Shown one piece after another: positions 1-13,560 of a DNA stretch of 64,000 nucleotides. Both the position numbers and the translations under genes were made by a program. The stretch is from Rhyacophila brunnea (taxonomy: Eukaryota > Arthropoda > Insecta > Trichoptera > Rhyacophilidae): positions 1 to 64,000 of the forward strand of contig JAGYXB010000802.1 in NCBI GenBank assembly GCA_022495005.1. Reading direction: 5' to 3'. Each line of letters opens with the position of its first letter. Position 1 is the first letter of the stretch. A model generated the notes under the pieces. It had not been told where the DNA came from and did no database searches. It was given only the letters and a program-made list of their open reading frames with translations.

Positions 1-228
1 AATTATACAACATGTCTACTAAGCGACATAATTTTTTTTTTCATATCTGCTTAAATCCTTTTGTCAACATCACATTATTGACATGTGTGTAAAATCCCAT
101 ATAAAAATATATTGCGTCATGTTTGCATAAATGTGCTGTTTGGCGCGAACCTAAGATACCTTAATTTATGGCTAACTAGTCTAATAAATAATATTCTATG
201 ATTGATTGACCTATGTTCGCTACTGCAA

Positions 229-364
229 TTAGATTTCTGGCGTAGAGTTATCCATTGCTTTTCCAGTGAGCAAAGGAATTTCGACATCACTGAGATCATT
301 GGACATGGCGCTTGAATCCTTCTCACTCAGCAGTCTTCTTGCATCTTCACCTTTTTTACATTTA
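229..364 (-). CDS. Possible terminal exon of an unidentified minus-strand gene
   Basis: On the minus strand a TTTTTACTATAG-type acceptor is followed by an open frame of about 44 codons that ends in a stop. The predicted tail is polar and acidic (it includes SDVEIPLL and ends NSTPEI), the kind of composition seen in cytosolic tails of membrane proteins with an acidic dileucine motif. I do not recognise the protein and no upstream exon could be linked to it. It lies close to a competing candidate exon on the opposite strand (467-660), so at least one of the two may be spurious. Confidence 0.2.
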
Positions 365-466
365 CTATAGTAAAAACAATAATAATAAGATACAATAAAG
401 GTTTTCAATAAGTATTTTTTTGGTATACCAATGTTACTGCAATAATTATTGTCTTTATTTCCATAG

Positions 467-660
467 GTAATTACACAGTAATTGATCCATCTCTTAATCA
501 ATTGAAGGAAATACGAGCTTTTATCGATGAATCTATAAGGCGAAGAAAGTTGTCTTCATCCTATAGTCTGATGGGCAGAAAATTCGCTGGAAATCCAAAA
601 AGACTGTTTTTAGTTCTGAGCACTTGGAAGCATTGGAATCCTAAATTAGACAGTCAATAA
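467..660 (+). CDS. Possible terminal exon of an unidentified plus-strand gene
   Basis: A pyrimidine-rich acceptor (GTCTTTATTTCCATAG) precedes a 64-codon open frame that ends in TAA. The frame contains IDPSLNQLKEIRAFIDESI followed by a basic stretch (RRRKLSSSYSLMGRKF) and ends with TWKHWNPKLDSQ. The acceptor quality, balanced composition and terminal stop suggest the last exon of a gene whose earlier exons lie left of the window. The family is not recognised. An AATAAA motif occurs near 1040, but nothing ties it to this exon. Confidence 0.3.
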
Positions 661-1667
661 CATTGCTCAAATTACACTATGACAATATATTGTGGATGAC
701 ATGAGTTAAATACCCCACCCCACCCACCACCTACTACAAATCCCCCAGCCATTCCATGTAAATCTCCATACACCATAACTTAAGATTTCTTGTATGGAGT
801 AAAAGAGTAGCTATTTCAGATTGATAAATATCAATTTACATAATATACTTCTGTTGCTGATGACAGAGGCATATTTATGTAATCAAACTAATCAAATTCT
901 ACTGTCATTTTGATCATTTTAATAAGTTGGGATCTAACTAGTAAACGTTGCCTGTGTGATTTTACTATTAAAACGGCATAACAATCTTATCATTGCTATT
1001 TGTATAATAACCTTTACATTCCTGAGTGGTTTTCTTCTCAAATAAAAATGTTTCTCGACATTTTTTTTTCGTTATCATCATAAACATATCCTTTTATCCT
1101 TCATTTCACTGCTGGATAAAGGCACCTCCAAGTTTCCTTAATTCTACTCTGTCCACAGTCTCATGTTCATTCATACTTACTTCATCAATTCAACAGTCTC
1201 TAAAGCAGCCGAACACTGAATGACTGAATTTTTGCGCAAGCAAGCTGTAAATAATCATCCATTCTCCGTCTCATAAACATTTTTTTAAATGTCTATATGT
1301 AGTTACCTACTATATTCACTCTCAGGACTTTTCACGCCTATGATGGTGTGTTCAATCTCATGGGTCATGGTTTCTGAGAGTATGTCTTTGTCACCCTTAC
1401 ATACATAGGGATCAAGTTTCCACAATGGCAATTTCGTTGATTGAATGCTGTAAAATTATTCAACAACTATCCAGTGCCACCAATACCATACTCTGCTTTC
1501 AGTGACGTGATTTAATTTTTCCTTATTGCCAGGCACATATTTTATGTATCGAGTCTTTAATGCATTTTATTGTGTAGTTGGTGTACAGTGGATTAATTTT
1601 TTTACTATAGATACAAAGTTACTTAGTCACAAAATTTGCTCTATTATATATGTTTTTCCTTCTTCAA
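661..1667. other. A+T-rich DNA without recognised feature
   Basis: No open frame with coding character, no tRNA and no paired termini were seen. It has short C-rich tracts near 713-745 and otherwise low-complexity A+T sequence. Confidence 0.5.
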
Positions 1668-1671
1668 TTAA

Positions 1672-2482
1672 GGGGGGACATGCTCAGCGTAGGTCAAAAT
1701 GGAGCTTTTATTGCATTTTTCAATGCATGATCCTGGACATTCCTTAAACGTTGTAGATAATCTTTTTATATATTTTTGAAGCCTTATTATCCTTTATATT
1801 TATTTTAAACATTTGATGACTGCATAAAGTATTTTTATTACATAAAATAGTATTCTTTTAAACCTCTCGCTCTAATGTTTTAGAATATAGTCATTTCAGT
1901 ACATACAATGTGCAGTGGTGTTTAGATTTTTTACGTTTATTATTTTTTAAACGCTTTTACAAAACCATTAGTATAATTTATTTCGACATTATTATAGTGA
2001 AATATTTACGATAAAAAATTATATTGATAATCTCTGTGATCCCAAATTTGACAAGAATTAGGCATTTTATTCATTTTATTATATAGTAAAATGCCTAATT
2101 CTTGTCAAATTTGGGATCACAGAGACTATCAATATATTTTTTTATCGTAAATATTTCCTCACAGATAATACTGTCGACATAAATTATACTAATGGTTTTG
2201 TAAATGTGTTTAAAAATTAATAAAAATCTTAACACCACTGCACATGTATGTACTGAAATATGACTATATTCTAAAACATTAGAGCGAGAGGTTTAAAAAA
2301 ATATTATTTTATGTAACAAAAATATTTTATGCAGTCATCAAATGTTTAAAATAAATATAAAGGATAATAAGGCTTCAAAAATATATAAAAAGATTATCTA
2401 CAACGTTTAAGGAATGTCCAGGATCATGCTTTGAAAAATGCAATAAAAGCTCCATTTTGACCAACGCTGAGCACGTCCGCCC
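1672..2482. mobile_element. TTAA foldback element, internally deleted copy
   Basis: The element is flanked on both sides by TTAA (1668-1671 and 2483-2486). It is almost entirely an inverted repeat: left arm 1672-2069 and right arm about 2087-2482, with roughly 17 bp between them. The ends read GGGGGGACATGCTCAGCG on the left and the complement of a diverged version on the right. The arms are homologous to the outer ~400 bp of the longer copy at 21860-23249. The deeper part of each arm present there is missing here, so this is a shortened derivative. No open frame is carried. TTAA target duplication is typical of piggyBac and Sola3-type transposons; the G-run end does not let me choose between them. 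Confidence 0.85.
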
Positions 2483-2486
2483 TTAA

Positions 2487-3400
2487 CCAATGTACATACA
2501 AAATTCATAATGATAAGGATATATTATGAATTCATATACTGTTTGAACTATGTTATTCATTTATAGAAACAAATAATTGACCTTAAGGGACAAGTGCTCT
2601 AAATGCAAACACTAACAGACAATAAAGTATTGCCTGAATGCATAATGCAGCTCATTTAGGGTGTGTCGGAAAAAAGAAACAATTATATCTAGTGATTAGA
2701 TACCGCTATACTGGTGAGAATAATTATAATATGTACATCAATTATTACTCATCTGCTATTGTAGGTACATATTTTGATTTGCTTAACTTTTCAACTGTGG
2801 TTTACTGTATCTACGAGTACACATCTTTATAAAATTACTTATTTTAAAGGTGACATGACATATCCTGCATTATATACTGTGAAAGCTAATCATAATGTCG
2901 CTTTGATGGTAAATAGACCTATCCCAGTTTAAAGATATAGACTTTTGAAGCTTAGTAAACACATATATTTTTGTCTATTAGATTTGCAATTTTAATAAAA
3001 CCATATTTCTATCAAAATATCACTTGTTTCTGTTCACCACCATAAAATTTGGTACCTATTTTAAGAGTTGTTTGGTCAAATAAAACCGTTTTCAAAATTT
3101 GTCTGGCTCTATTCACCATCAAGGCAACAACATTAGATAAATATAATATGATATCATTCAATTTTAAAGTTAATTAATCATAATCATTGCTCAAACGTAT
3201 GTTTCATGTGGGTGCCACATACCTAAGTAAGTTAATTTTTGTCATTTAGTAGTTACTTTAACATAGTTTACTGTAAAATTTTTAGTTAACTGGTGGTTAA
3301 TTTGTAGTGTAAAATGAAATAAGGTGTAATAAATAGGATTCCCAGAAAATTTTAATAATACAGACTTCATAATAATCATGACTCGTTTAAAATGTCTAAC
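2487..3400. other. A+T-rich DNA without recognised feature
   Basis: Only short open frames without coding character. No repeat termini, RNA gene or exon-like segment could be supported. Confidence 0.45.
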
Positions 3401-3403
3401 TTC

Positions 3404-3912
3404 GTCTCTAAGCCAGCTCGCACATCAAAACTCGTCTCAACTGCAACACGTTGAATATGAAGATGTGACTTTGTTGGTATTTACAAAACACACATTACTT
3501 AACGAACCTCTGCACACTGCTGGAATGCGACATTTTAGTTTGAAAAAAAATATATGGTGTTGCTCGTCCTTCATGTTGCAGTTATGCATGCGAAAATCGC
3601 TACGTGACGACCATTTTTAATTCAAACGTCCACTCACATTTAAAATGACAGGCAAGCGCACCAATATTTACTTCATCCAAGAGATTGAAAAATATCCGTC
3701 CATATATAAGGGGACACTCCAAAAGATTTCTGCAGCACAAATACATAATAATCTTTGTTGACTTTGACATTTCGAACGGTTATGCATGTCACTGTCGGTA
3801 GGCACCTATGTGCGCGGCTGACTGTGCAACATGACTGCGACATTCCTACAAGGTTTGATTTACGGCTGTGTTGCAGACGAACCGAGTTTAGATGTGCGAG
3901 CCGGCCAACAGA
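3404..3912. mobile_element. Degenerate inverted-repeat element (MITE-like)
   Basis: The left part reads CCAGCTCGCACATCAAAACT and continues to a CTGCAACAC block (near 3441). The complement of 3870-3912 reads CCGGCTCGCACATCTAAACT and reaches the same CTGCAACAC block. The two ends are therefore inverted copies of roughly 45 bp. A related, more decayed sequence occurs near 5590-5840, in the same orientation as the left half. No target-site duplication was clear and no coding frame is present. The superfamily is unresolved. Confidence 0.5.
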
Positions 3913-5134
3913 TATTTTCAATAGATTGACTATGATTAATAAATTTTTCTGAAAGTCAAAATATAAATTTTATTTTTCTCTAATGGGCATTCAGTTATTT
4001 AATAAGTACATATTATATGTTTTCAAAATACCTGTAGTTTATAGAATTTATATATATAATATGGTCATAATTGATCTCAAAATATTATGTAATATGATTT
4101 TATGTTTATAATAATAAAAATGGCATCATGGGATTTCTTTAATCCATTATATTATGTCTGAAGTGGTTTTTTCATTCCATATATTTTCATGCTAAAATCG
4201 TTATACTTAGCTTGTCAAAGTTTTACTTAACCTATATAATATTTAAAATAAAATACCAAATGAACATTTTTTCTGACATTATTTTGGTGGAAACAGAACA
4301 TATTATAATAATTATGTAGGTCCATAGAATTTAATTTTGAGAAAAGACAAGTTTATAAAACTTGGAATTTATTAATTGAGTCGGTATTTATATACATGGT
4401 AGAATTCCATTTTACATAATAATAATAACATAAATTATTGATTTATATTATCATTTTGTAACTGGAATCTACTGGTTATAGTTATCATAGTTTTATTAAT
4501 TTGATAGAGAAATGTGTTATCTTAATATCAAATTGCTAGTGAATTAGTTTATCAAACTTTTAAAGTAGAAAATATCATCACTAATGCATTTTTTTTAACA
4601 TACCATATTAATTGGGGTAGCCAACAACTACCACTTAGAACTTGGAAGATGAACATAGCTAATATCATTTGAGTATGCATTTAAACATTTAACAAGAGTG
4701 CCTATTCCTCTTTTATTTTCATAACGCAATCTCAAACTTCCAATACATAATGAAATATTCTATGGAAAAAATTTACAACCATATTTCTATTATGTAATTG
4801 AGTAGAACCCTCATTGATATAAATAAATGAAGCGTCTAATAACAAAAACCGATGTCAATCGACAAATCATTGTTAAATGGCTACTGATTGATTTTAACGT
4901 TATATAAAATCCATAGAAAATAATTTTAGATGTGTCAACATTTATTTATAATACTTTAAAATCAGTTCCATAAACTCTTAGGTTTTTAAACATTTTTTCA
5001 TGTGAATATGAGGCATTATAAAAGTTATAGACCATTACATATTGAGTTAAATTGCACATAGAATATTGAAGATTTTTTTTTAGATTTTGACCATATGTAT
5101 GACTTATCAATTTTTGTTATTAGACACCTCTAAA

Positions 5135-5385
5135 TGAGTACCTTGGTATCAAAGTGGGACATACGCCACCTCCCACTAAATTCATGTTTTAATTGATTAT
5201 GGTAGTGCAAGTGATGCTCTTTTCAAAAAATCCACTAAAAGTATCAAAAACGGTGGTTTTCATAGAGATTTTTGAGTTTAAAGTTGGTATGTTATATGAA
5301 AAACGGTCACTTTTCACACATGTTTGTCAGTCTCCTGTAAAATTTTGTAAATGGCTTATGTCCCACTTTGATACCAAGGTACTCA
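5135..5385. mobile_element. 251-bp MITE with ~30-bp terminal inverted repeats
   Basis: The left end TGAGTACCTTGGTATCAAAG is the exact complement of the right end (CTTTGATACCAAGGTACTCA), and the match continues through GTGGGACATA. The interior is noncoding. The open frame that crosses it is a by-product of the repeat. The target duplication and superfamily could not be settled. Confidence 0.75.
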
Positions 5386-8300
5386 AATGCATTTTGTTAA
5401 TATTGTAAATATAGTTTTATTTACAATAATTTTAGAAAATAATAAAATTGGTGCTACAAGTTATTAAAACAAAATTGTGTTTAATGTTTGTGACTTGAAT
5501 GTTCAAAGAACAACAGTTACTATATTAATATGAAATGTCAATATTGAAGCTTCTACCAACATTCGGATGAAAAGTCGATATGCATTTATTCTGAATCTTT
5601 TATAAACGATAAAGTCTCGTTTCATACAAAGGTAGGTCGCACATACAAACTGAAATACGTCGATTATGTTAATGTGATTTTGTTGGCATTCACATAACCC
5701 ATGTAACTTATTATACTATTGCACACAGCATTGATGCAACATTGTCGGTTGGAAAAAATATCTGTTAACACATACAATACAGTTGGAAGTGCTCAATATG
5801 AAAATCACTAAAATGTGTATATTAAAATGTTGCCACCCCTATTCAAAAAATCCATGCTATTCATGGCGTTCGAGTAGCTTTTCAACCTAAAACTTGTACA
5901 AGCGCCGGCTTGTCGTTTCGAAAATAACAATTGTGGTGATTACTTATAATGAAATGACATTTCAGATTAAGAAACATCCTACTTTTTTATATACATAAAG
6001 AAATATACTGTATATTTCTGTTATAAATTCACTGTTTCTTTGTCTGATGTACAAATGACGTTTATCTGGCTTGAATAGTTTTGACAGTTGTGTTTTTTGA
6101 TGTTTCGACTCTATGAATTAAGTCGCATCTGTGTGCGCGGAAAAGAATTCAAATTTGCTGGTGTTTTGAGTTGCTCTCTCTCCAATGAACGAGGGGTTGA
6201 GAATTCAATTATGAAAGAATTAAGAGACCTATAGCATGCATCTATCATGGAAGAATGCATCTGTAAATTTAATCATTTGGACATATTTTCTTTTAATAAT
6301 TTTGTTCAAAAAATAATTAATTAAAAATCAGCAAATTAGACACAACAAAACAGTTTAATATTGCTGCTACTGATAAAGTAAATGAGTACAAATATAATTA
6401 ATAAATAGATGCCTCCTAATGTAATATTATTTTTATATCAGGACACAACCATACTATGTTGATAAGATCAAAAAACTATGTACTGCATAATACATTATAA
6501 CTATGTATCTACAATAATTGTAAGCACTGATAATAATTTATAAATTGTTGCCAAATCATGGCTGTGAAAGTTATCTGGTCTTGCAAAATGCTAATAATAT
6601 AATTGTGTAGTTTATATTAACCTTCTCACATGGTCAACATAATTTTATATCAGTAATAATATAAATGAAATAAAAATTTGTTCATGAGATTAAATTGTTT
6701 ATTTATCAAATCATCACAAAACTACTTATATACGGTTATATGGAAGGGGTCATACATAAATGACATCACACGATTTTCGGTATTTTTGACGCCTTCCTCC
6801 CCCCATCACCACAAAATCTTTTACCATCCTCTCACATTTTCAATTCACACCTTTCCCATTTGGTTTCAGTATAATATTCATATGAAATATTTTATTCTCA
6901 GATAAAAATTAGTACTGTGGGTATCAGTGGCGAGCAGTCCATAGATGCTGTGGATGCGGAACATACCAGAAATATCAATAAAATAGTACCTCAAAACATC
7001 ATTTGAAATACAGCATAACCATATTTTATTCACTCGATTAACAATTTTTTAAACAGTACCTACCACCTGGCTGACATTATCATCTCGGCGATAACTAAAA
7101 TCTGAATAATAATTCAACCTTATGCCCACTAACACAATAATTATTCATCATGGCGACTGTCAGACACAAAGCTCAACTGGATCTAGCATTACGTACAAGC
7201 GATAATATTGCTTATTGACCGCTGTAACTAAATCGAAATAATGACTGCTTCTGTTGGAAACAGTTAACAAAATTCCGTAAGTTGGGAAAACTCTTATTGA
7301 ACATTGTTGTTTTTGATTCCAATAACTACAATTGTGGAATGGCAATGGCAGCGTCCGTTGAATCTGTTTATGAGAAAATATCCTCAAGAGCATCTATCTT
7401 ATTGCGAAGACTAGTATAGATTTCAGCACTTCATTCTACTTTGGCACTTTCTTGAATGAATGAGGTTTTTTTGTTTACTAGCAACAATCATATTATATTT
7501 TTAATTGTGTTTTATCTTATTAGTACTCTGTAGTTTGATGATTTCTTCTTCATGTGATCATAATATTATTATAGAGTGACCTTTTTATGTTATAATGTTA
7601 TTGGTTATTATAATATCCACTCCGAATTTACATACTTGGTATAATATTGTATGAATACCTACAAAACTAGGTAGGTACATAGGTAACATTTTTTTTTTAT
7701 AATTCAGCATAATTTTAGTTGAATAATTGCACTTATTAAATTGAAGTTTATAAGTTCCACTTCTGTATTAAAAGGAAATAAACAGTAAACCAGTGCTCCA
7801 TTTAAACATTCAATCAAGTTGAATGTCATAAATTTTAATGTGACTAATCGATATTACTGGAAATGTATTTTTCTTTTTATTTTCAAAAGCATCCTTACAA
7901 TTTAAATCCACTGATAGGTATTTAGTTGATTTTATGACATTACATTTTTTAATACCTCCCCCTGTCCAACTTCTTCCTCGCAAGCATTCCATTATGGAGT
8001 GATGTCATAATATGAAGGAGCAGAAAACTTCATGTACACATTTCTGATATGAATATTTCATATCAATACTTTTCTTCCGATACCAATACCAAGTATTGTC
8101 ACTTTTTTTTTAGATTAATCACTAGGGGACATCATCATAGATATTTTTGGTGCAGGAATGTTAGGAGTATGTAAATAAATAAAATAAAAGGTGTCTTCGA
8201 ATCAAGAGTTTTACTTAATTTGAGATTAATAATAGTCATACAAAAATATACACATGACAAAAGTAATAATATTTTACTAAGGTGTTTAAAATTAAATAAA

Positions 8301-9652
8301 TTAATATATTATGGAAATAAAGAAGGGAATTACTACAGATACAAAATAACTGAATTATTTCCTAAATAAAAAATAATATTGTAATAATGGTTTCTATTGA
8401 GGCGTATAAATAGTTTTATATATTATATACATATTCATAATAAATAATAATATAAAGATTACAATGACTACATCACACTTAGTTTTTGCTTAATGTAATG
8501 TACTATTATGACAACAGGAAATTATAGACAATTTTCCAATATAAAAAATTCATAGCAGCATTATTCTTCAGACACAGGTTTTCAAAGCATGGGACGCATC
8601 GCATTTAATTCCAAGTAGGTATGCCAAGGGTTATTCGAAAAAATTTAAAATTTCAAACGTCTTAAGACCATACCTCAGCTGAGGCATGGTCTAAAAAGAT
8701 CGTAACTATGCGACGCGCGGATTGAACTAATGAGGCATCCCGCACGGAACATAATTTGTCATAAACATTCAACATGCGTCCATTTAGTGTTATGTTTATT
8801 GTTATTAGTAATAATATATTCATTGACATGTTTTCTTTTTTGAGTAAAGTATAACGTTTTTTAGTCATCTTTACACGATATAAGAATATACTTTTACGCC
8901 ATCACAAAAAATCAACGTACTGCCACCTTGAATGGCGATTGGCGACGAATGCGAAATTTCATCTCACCTATTGTCGCTCACCCGCACGCGTATTGTAATC
9001 GATCTTATTCCAAAAAAATAATTAGCTCATGGAATTCTATATGATATAAGGAAATAGTAGGAATAAAAAAATATATGATGACCGTTTTCATATCTTTACA
9101 AGAGGATTTTAAATATGCCGTTTATTGTTATTTAGTGTAACCAGGCATTTCGGAAAAGGCTAAAGATTTGATGATTAAATTAAAATTCTAAAAAAAAAAT
9201 ATTGTTATTTTTCAAGAACATAGTTCAATCTTTCAAAATAATCATAGTTTATTGCATTCATTAGAGTATTGTCTTCGTTTGGTGCATGTATATTTGTGAT
9301 ATGAATTGGGATTATTTGCTGTTTCGCATATGTATGCTCTTAATTCATTGCACTGACACGGCCACAATGATCTGAGTCATATGCTACAGTGAATGTACAA
9401 CATAATATAGTACCAATAAAAAGAAACTGCAGTGTCTTTTTGGTTGTGCTAAGTAAAAACTATATGCCAAGAGGTAAAATGTTCAGGAAACGCGAATGTG
9501 AAATATGTGATCATCCATGTCTTAAATAATATTTTAAAACATTAAATCTGCTTAAACTGAAATAATTACAAGATAAAAAGAACTTTTTATATACCACGTT
9601 TTTAAATTTTCTGTTGAATCATAGAAACTTGACAATTCTATGTATTAATAAT
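5386..9652. other. Intergenic A+T-rich DNA with decayed repeats
   Basis: Between about 5590 and 5840 there is a degraded relative of the 3404-3912 element. A single hAT-like end (CAGTGGCGAGCAGTCC, from about 6926) has no partner that I could find. An imperfect 28-bp dyad with centre CTCAG/CTGAG lies near 8665-8692. No coding exon could be supported. Confidence 0.4.
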
Positions 9653-10061
9653 TTAGGACAAATAAGTCTATTGTCAACAAATCATTTTTTTGCTATTTTA
9701 CAATAAACAAATATAGAATACTGAAATGTCATTTTGATTTCCATAGTAACGCACGTATATATTAATAATTTAGCTGCTAGGACCACCCTCTTAGCAACCA
9801 ACAATAGTGGATTACGGATCGTTTACGGATTTCTTCCGAAATAACTTTTCATACAAAACAGAATTAACTGAAAATGAATTCAATTCTACTTAAAGATGGC
9901 TAAAAGTATTAAAAGAATGCATTGGCATTGTGTTCTGATATATTCTAAAAGTTTCAAATGTCTAGCTGGTCGGGAAGTTAGTTAAAAATCGACTGCAAGA
10001 TTTGTGCTGGATAAACAACCACCAGACAAACAAGATTATGAGCTAAGAAAACCATGGTAAA
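9653..10061. repeat. 407-bp repeat, unoccupied copy of the hAT target
   Basis: This segment aligns at high identity with 33291-33545 joined to 36357-36511. The shared sequence starts at TTTAGGACAAATAAG and ends near TGGTAA. The copy at 33-36 kb is split by a 2.8-kb hAT transposon at GCTAAAAG; here the same octamer (9899-9906) is present once, so this is the empty-site version. In the other copy the repeat abuts the 5' side of a Helitron gene. It may therefore be a Helitron-derived end, but I could not define Helitron termini with confidence. Confidence 0.8.
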
Positions 10062-11520
10062 ATAGAATAGTGTATGCATTTGGTCTACCAAACAAATTAC
10101 ATGCTTTGCATAGGGACACATTTTATTGTAATCATGCCATCAAGTGAACCATTTATTTTATAGAAACCAATAATATCATTTATGTTTATATCCACCTGAG
10201 TAATAAAAATTGACTCCTAAACATTTAAACTTGATTTTAGTTAACTAATTTTTCTTTTCACATTTTATACGATACAATATTATGAAACGTGGGCCAATTA
10301 AACACGAAACCCAATATAAATATTAATGGACAAATATCAATAATAAATCGAACCAGTCCCGAAATATAAAAACAAGAATTGAGATAGCATGGAGTGCCTT
10401 TCCTAAAATGAGACACCTTAGCTATCGAGACCTGACTCAGGCTCACTTTTATGTCCTTCAAATTCTTTTCTATGGCATGGAGATATCGACAATTAACTAG
10501 AAGATATCACAGGAGTTGAGGATTTCCAGTGTGTGTTCCTGTGTGATTGGGTGACAAATTGACAAATGTTAATATCCTCCAACAAATGAGAAAGCACCAA
10601 GAAGTTTGTGCGAAAACTAGTTCCACAGCCACACTGTGAGAGGACAAAAGTACAGCATTCCCCAACTCATCCAAGGATAGGTAAATGTAAAACGTAGGTA
10701 CATATGACACCGTGTGTGACTTAAGAATAGAGACTCCATAACGGATGAAACAAATCAGCTGCGCTCAGTCAGGGCGTACTGATCAATATGATTCACAGTG
10801 ATTCGCCACATCCTAAATTAAGTTTATAGCAAATATATAAAAAGAAGTAGAAATTCCAATTCAAACAATAGGTGCTTACACTTTATGTCCAAAACTGCAA
10901 TGAATGTATTTTTTTTTTTTAAACTATTTATATTCTGTATGAATGTTCTGACATCAGGTGCATCTTCCTGGTTGGTAAACCTTGTGACTATTTTGCGACA
11001 AAATTGAAAGATATATTAAACTAGTGCTTTTCTAAACCAAATGTCAACACCCAGCAATGGTTTCCTGACTTCCTACAAGTTTGCATAAAGAGGAACATAA
11101 AAGCCTCATGAAGAACTGCCTTTACCAGTAGTAAATACATACTATAATAGGCAAATTTTAGATATTATTAAAGGATGAAATAAATTAATATCCTTATTAT
11201 GAGTATTAATAGAGTGAATATTGGTTCCAATTGTGGTGGCTTACTTATCTTAAGAAAAATTGGGTGTTCAGTAGTAGCTGTAATATTAACCAAATATCAC
11301 ATTAAACCCAACAGTAGGTGAGGGTGGTTGTGTCTAATTTGATTCTAAGATTTGAGAAACTGTCTCGTGAACAACAGGCTTGCCAATATTGCTAATTGAT
11401 TTTTTAAATGCCGCTGTGAAATGAAAAACTTTGAAAACCACTGTCTAAGAGGATACCAAGTAAGTATCAGAGAAAGCTGCAAAATAATGGGGTACCATTT
11501 TCTAACGCATATGTCGCCAC
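10062..11520. other. A+T-rich intergenic DNA without recognised feature
   Basis: Short open frames on both strands lack coding character and are not flanked by convincing splice sites. No inverted-repeat termini were noticed. Confidence 0.4.
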
Positions 11521-12128
11521 TAGAGGTGAGTTGGAAATACTGTCACCAGTTTGTGTACTCAAGTATCGGATGAAGCTACCCATACTCAGTACGTGTGACC
11601 CAATAAACTTGTTCCAAAAAACATCGCGAGTCGCTGGCTAGTTGGTAGACTTTCAATACTATTGACATTAAATGCGCGCGAGCGAGATAGCACTTGAATA
11701 CAATTATATTTTAATTTATTAGTCTACGTATGTGAATGACATCATCTTTGGTGACGGCAGTTTAAAATAAAAAACATCATTGTTATTCATTTTATCTTTA
11801 CAAGAATATTATAACATAACATAAAAACAACTCATAAATCTAAAATGTGTTTAAAATTTTATAATAAATGGGAAATTGCGATAAGCCCAGCTCAGTGTAT
11901 TTTTAGCGATTCTATTGAAGCCGATATTTCAAATAGGTACTAATATGGAGTAAAGTTTTAGTTCCGGTTGAGTATGAGACTTATGTCGCATACGCACGCC
12001 AAACGCTCTATATAGTATTCCAAATACTAGTATGTAAGTATTTTGGAACAAGTTGTGATACTAAGTATTTTTTTATACTGGTAGTAAGTATACTTAGTCT
12101 TCAAAATTGACCAGTTTTCCCACCTCTA
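11521..12128. mobile_element. Nonautonomous hAT element (608 bp)
   Basis: The ends are TAGAGGTGAG on the left and the complement of CCCACCTCTA on the right. They are flanked by an 8-bp duplication with one difference, GTCGCCAC (11513-11520) and GTCACCAC (12129-12136). An 8-bp duplication and AGAGGTG-type ends fit hAT. The interior is noncoding. Confidence 0.75.
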
Positions 12129-12890
12129 GTCACCACTATTGCCAGTCCAACTCAATTGCACTTTTTTAAATTTCACAGTAAATACAATTTTGTAATTTCA
12201 CATAATTTGGTTTAGGTATGGTTAAACTGTTGTGCTAGAAATTATATAATTACATTTAAAATTGTCTTTTTTTAGTATGACATTTGTTTTATTAAACTTA
12301 TTGAATGTGCGACTGAGATAGTCTGGTTTTAAAAAAACAATGTGCATATATATACAAACAAAAAAATATGTAATACAATCTAGAGATTATGTAACATAAT
12401 ATTATTCTTGTTATAATGAGCCAAGTATTTTTCCAATCTTTCAAATGTTTTATTGAGGATTTCTAAAAAATCGATTAGTTACAATGACAAATAGAATTAT
12501 ATACATTTGGCGCTATATTATTTCGAACAGCTGTAATAGTATACTTTTTTACATCCTCATATAATGCAAACTTATTTAATTTTCTGATAATATTATTTAT
12601 ATTAAATACATAATCAGAATTTAAAGGCTCCGAAATGGCAAGCTCTAGAACGCTGAAATTTTTACTGAAGATTCCTTGGCTAAAATTTGGATCACCGCAT
12701 TTATTTTGCAGTATTTGTGTGGTTTAATTAATGAGATATAGAAGTTTTCCATACATTATCAAAATTTGAATCTACGGACGTACCATACATCCCTCATTTC
12801 ATAATATTCCTTTAATATTGGTAACCTTGGTAGTGGAATAAAAATGTATGAAGAAATTATTTGACATCAAAAATATCTCGACTTGAATTC
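12129..12890. other. A+T-rich DNA without recognised feature
   Basis: Low-complexity sequence; no exon, repeat terminus or RNA gene could be supported. Confidence 0.4.
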
Positions 12891-12894
12891 AGAA

Positions 12895-13560
12895 TTCACT
12901 AACAGTATCTACAATATTACAATCGAGTTATGATGGAAGAGGATATTTTCGAAATTGCAGGAATCTACCTCATTCGAAGAACGAAGGTACTGGAAAACCT
13001 AAGATATTGAATGGATGTTGGCCGTTTTTCTGGTATGACATTCGGGAAAGTTATAATAATATAATATTATGATGGGCTTGATTTTTATCCTTGCGGTTGA
13101 TTTTCATTAAAATATTGCCATTCATTCAAAGGAGTGTCATTATTCACAAAATTAAAGTTGTCTCATTTCGATCAGAACCTTCTTAACGATTCAACACAAT
13201 CACAATTATTTTGGTGTCATGTGATATCATTAAGGTATAGTAGGTTTACCAATTGGAAGGGTGAAAAGGTGACCAGAGATTGAGTGTTCGATATATTTGC
13301 TGGTCGCATTAGGTCTATCTATGTAACTTATGTAAGTAAGGAACAAGTGAAGAAAGGTGTCCATTCGTCAAAATCATTCCAATTGATGAGGGTGATGTGT
13401 TTAGGTGTATTAAAAAAATAAAACTTGCTCTTAGGGACCCGATAATGTTTACATTTCTAAAGAGATGAGTATATTTCCAAAAACATGGAAGATGTCAGAG
13501 GTTATATTGATTCACCTATAGCTTCAAGCGGCTTCAATTCTTGATTTGCCTTGCCTTGTC
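12895..13560 (+). pseudogene. Possible decayed non-LTR reverse-transcriptase fragment
   Basis: Translating shifting plus frames gives patches that resemble the region just upstream of the RT core in Jockey/RTE-like elements. Examples are a DVFRCIKKIKLA-like helix followed by PDNV, then IFPKTWKMSEVILIH near 13470-13515. In the family the usual pattern is 'G-FP--WK-S-V-PI-K'. Stops and frame changes are frequent. The similarity is weak and a protein search would be needed to confirm it. Confidence 0.3.

Noticed and set aside
3378..3620. 80-codon plus-strand frame
   Set aside because: It overlaps the left arm of an inverted-repeat element and has no splice context or recognised motif.
7160..7393. 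77-codon minus-strand frame
   Set aside because: No domain, signal or exon boundary could be supported; the amino-acid order is not recognised.
8665..8692. Imperfect 28-bp dyad as a regulatory site
   Set aside because: No gene is nearby and a single short dyad in A+T-rich DNA is weak evidence.
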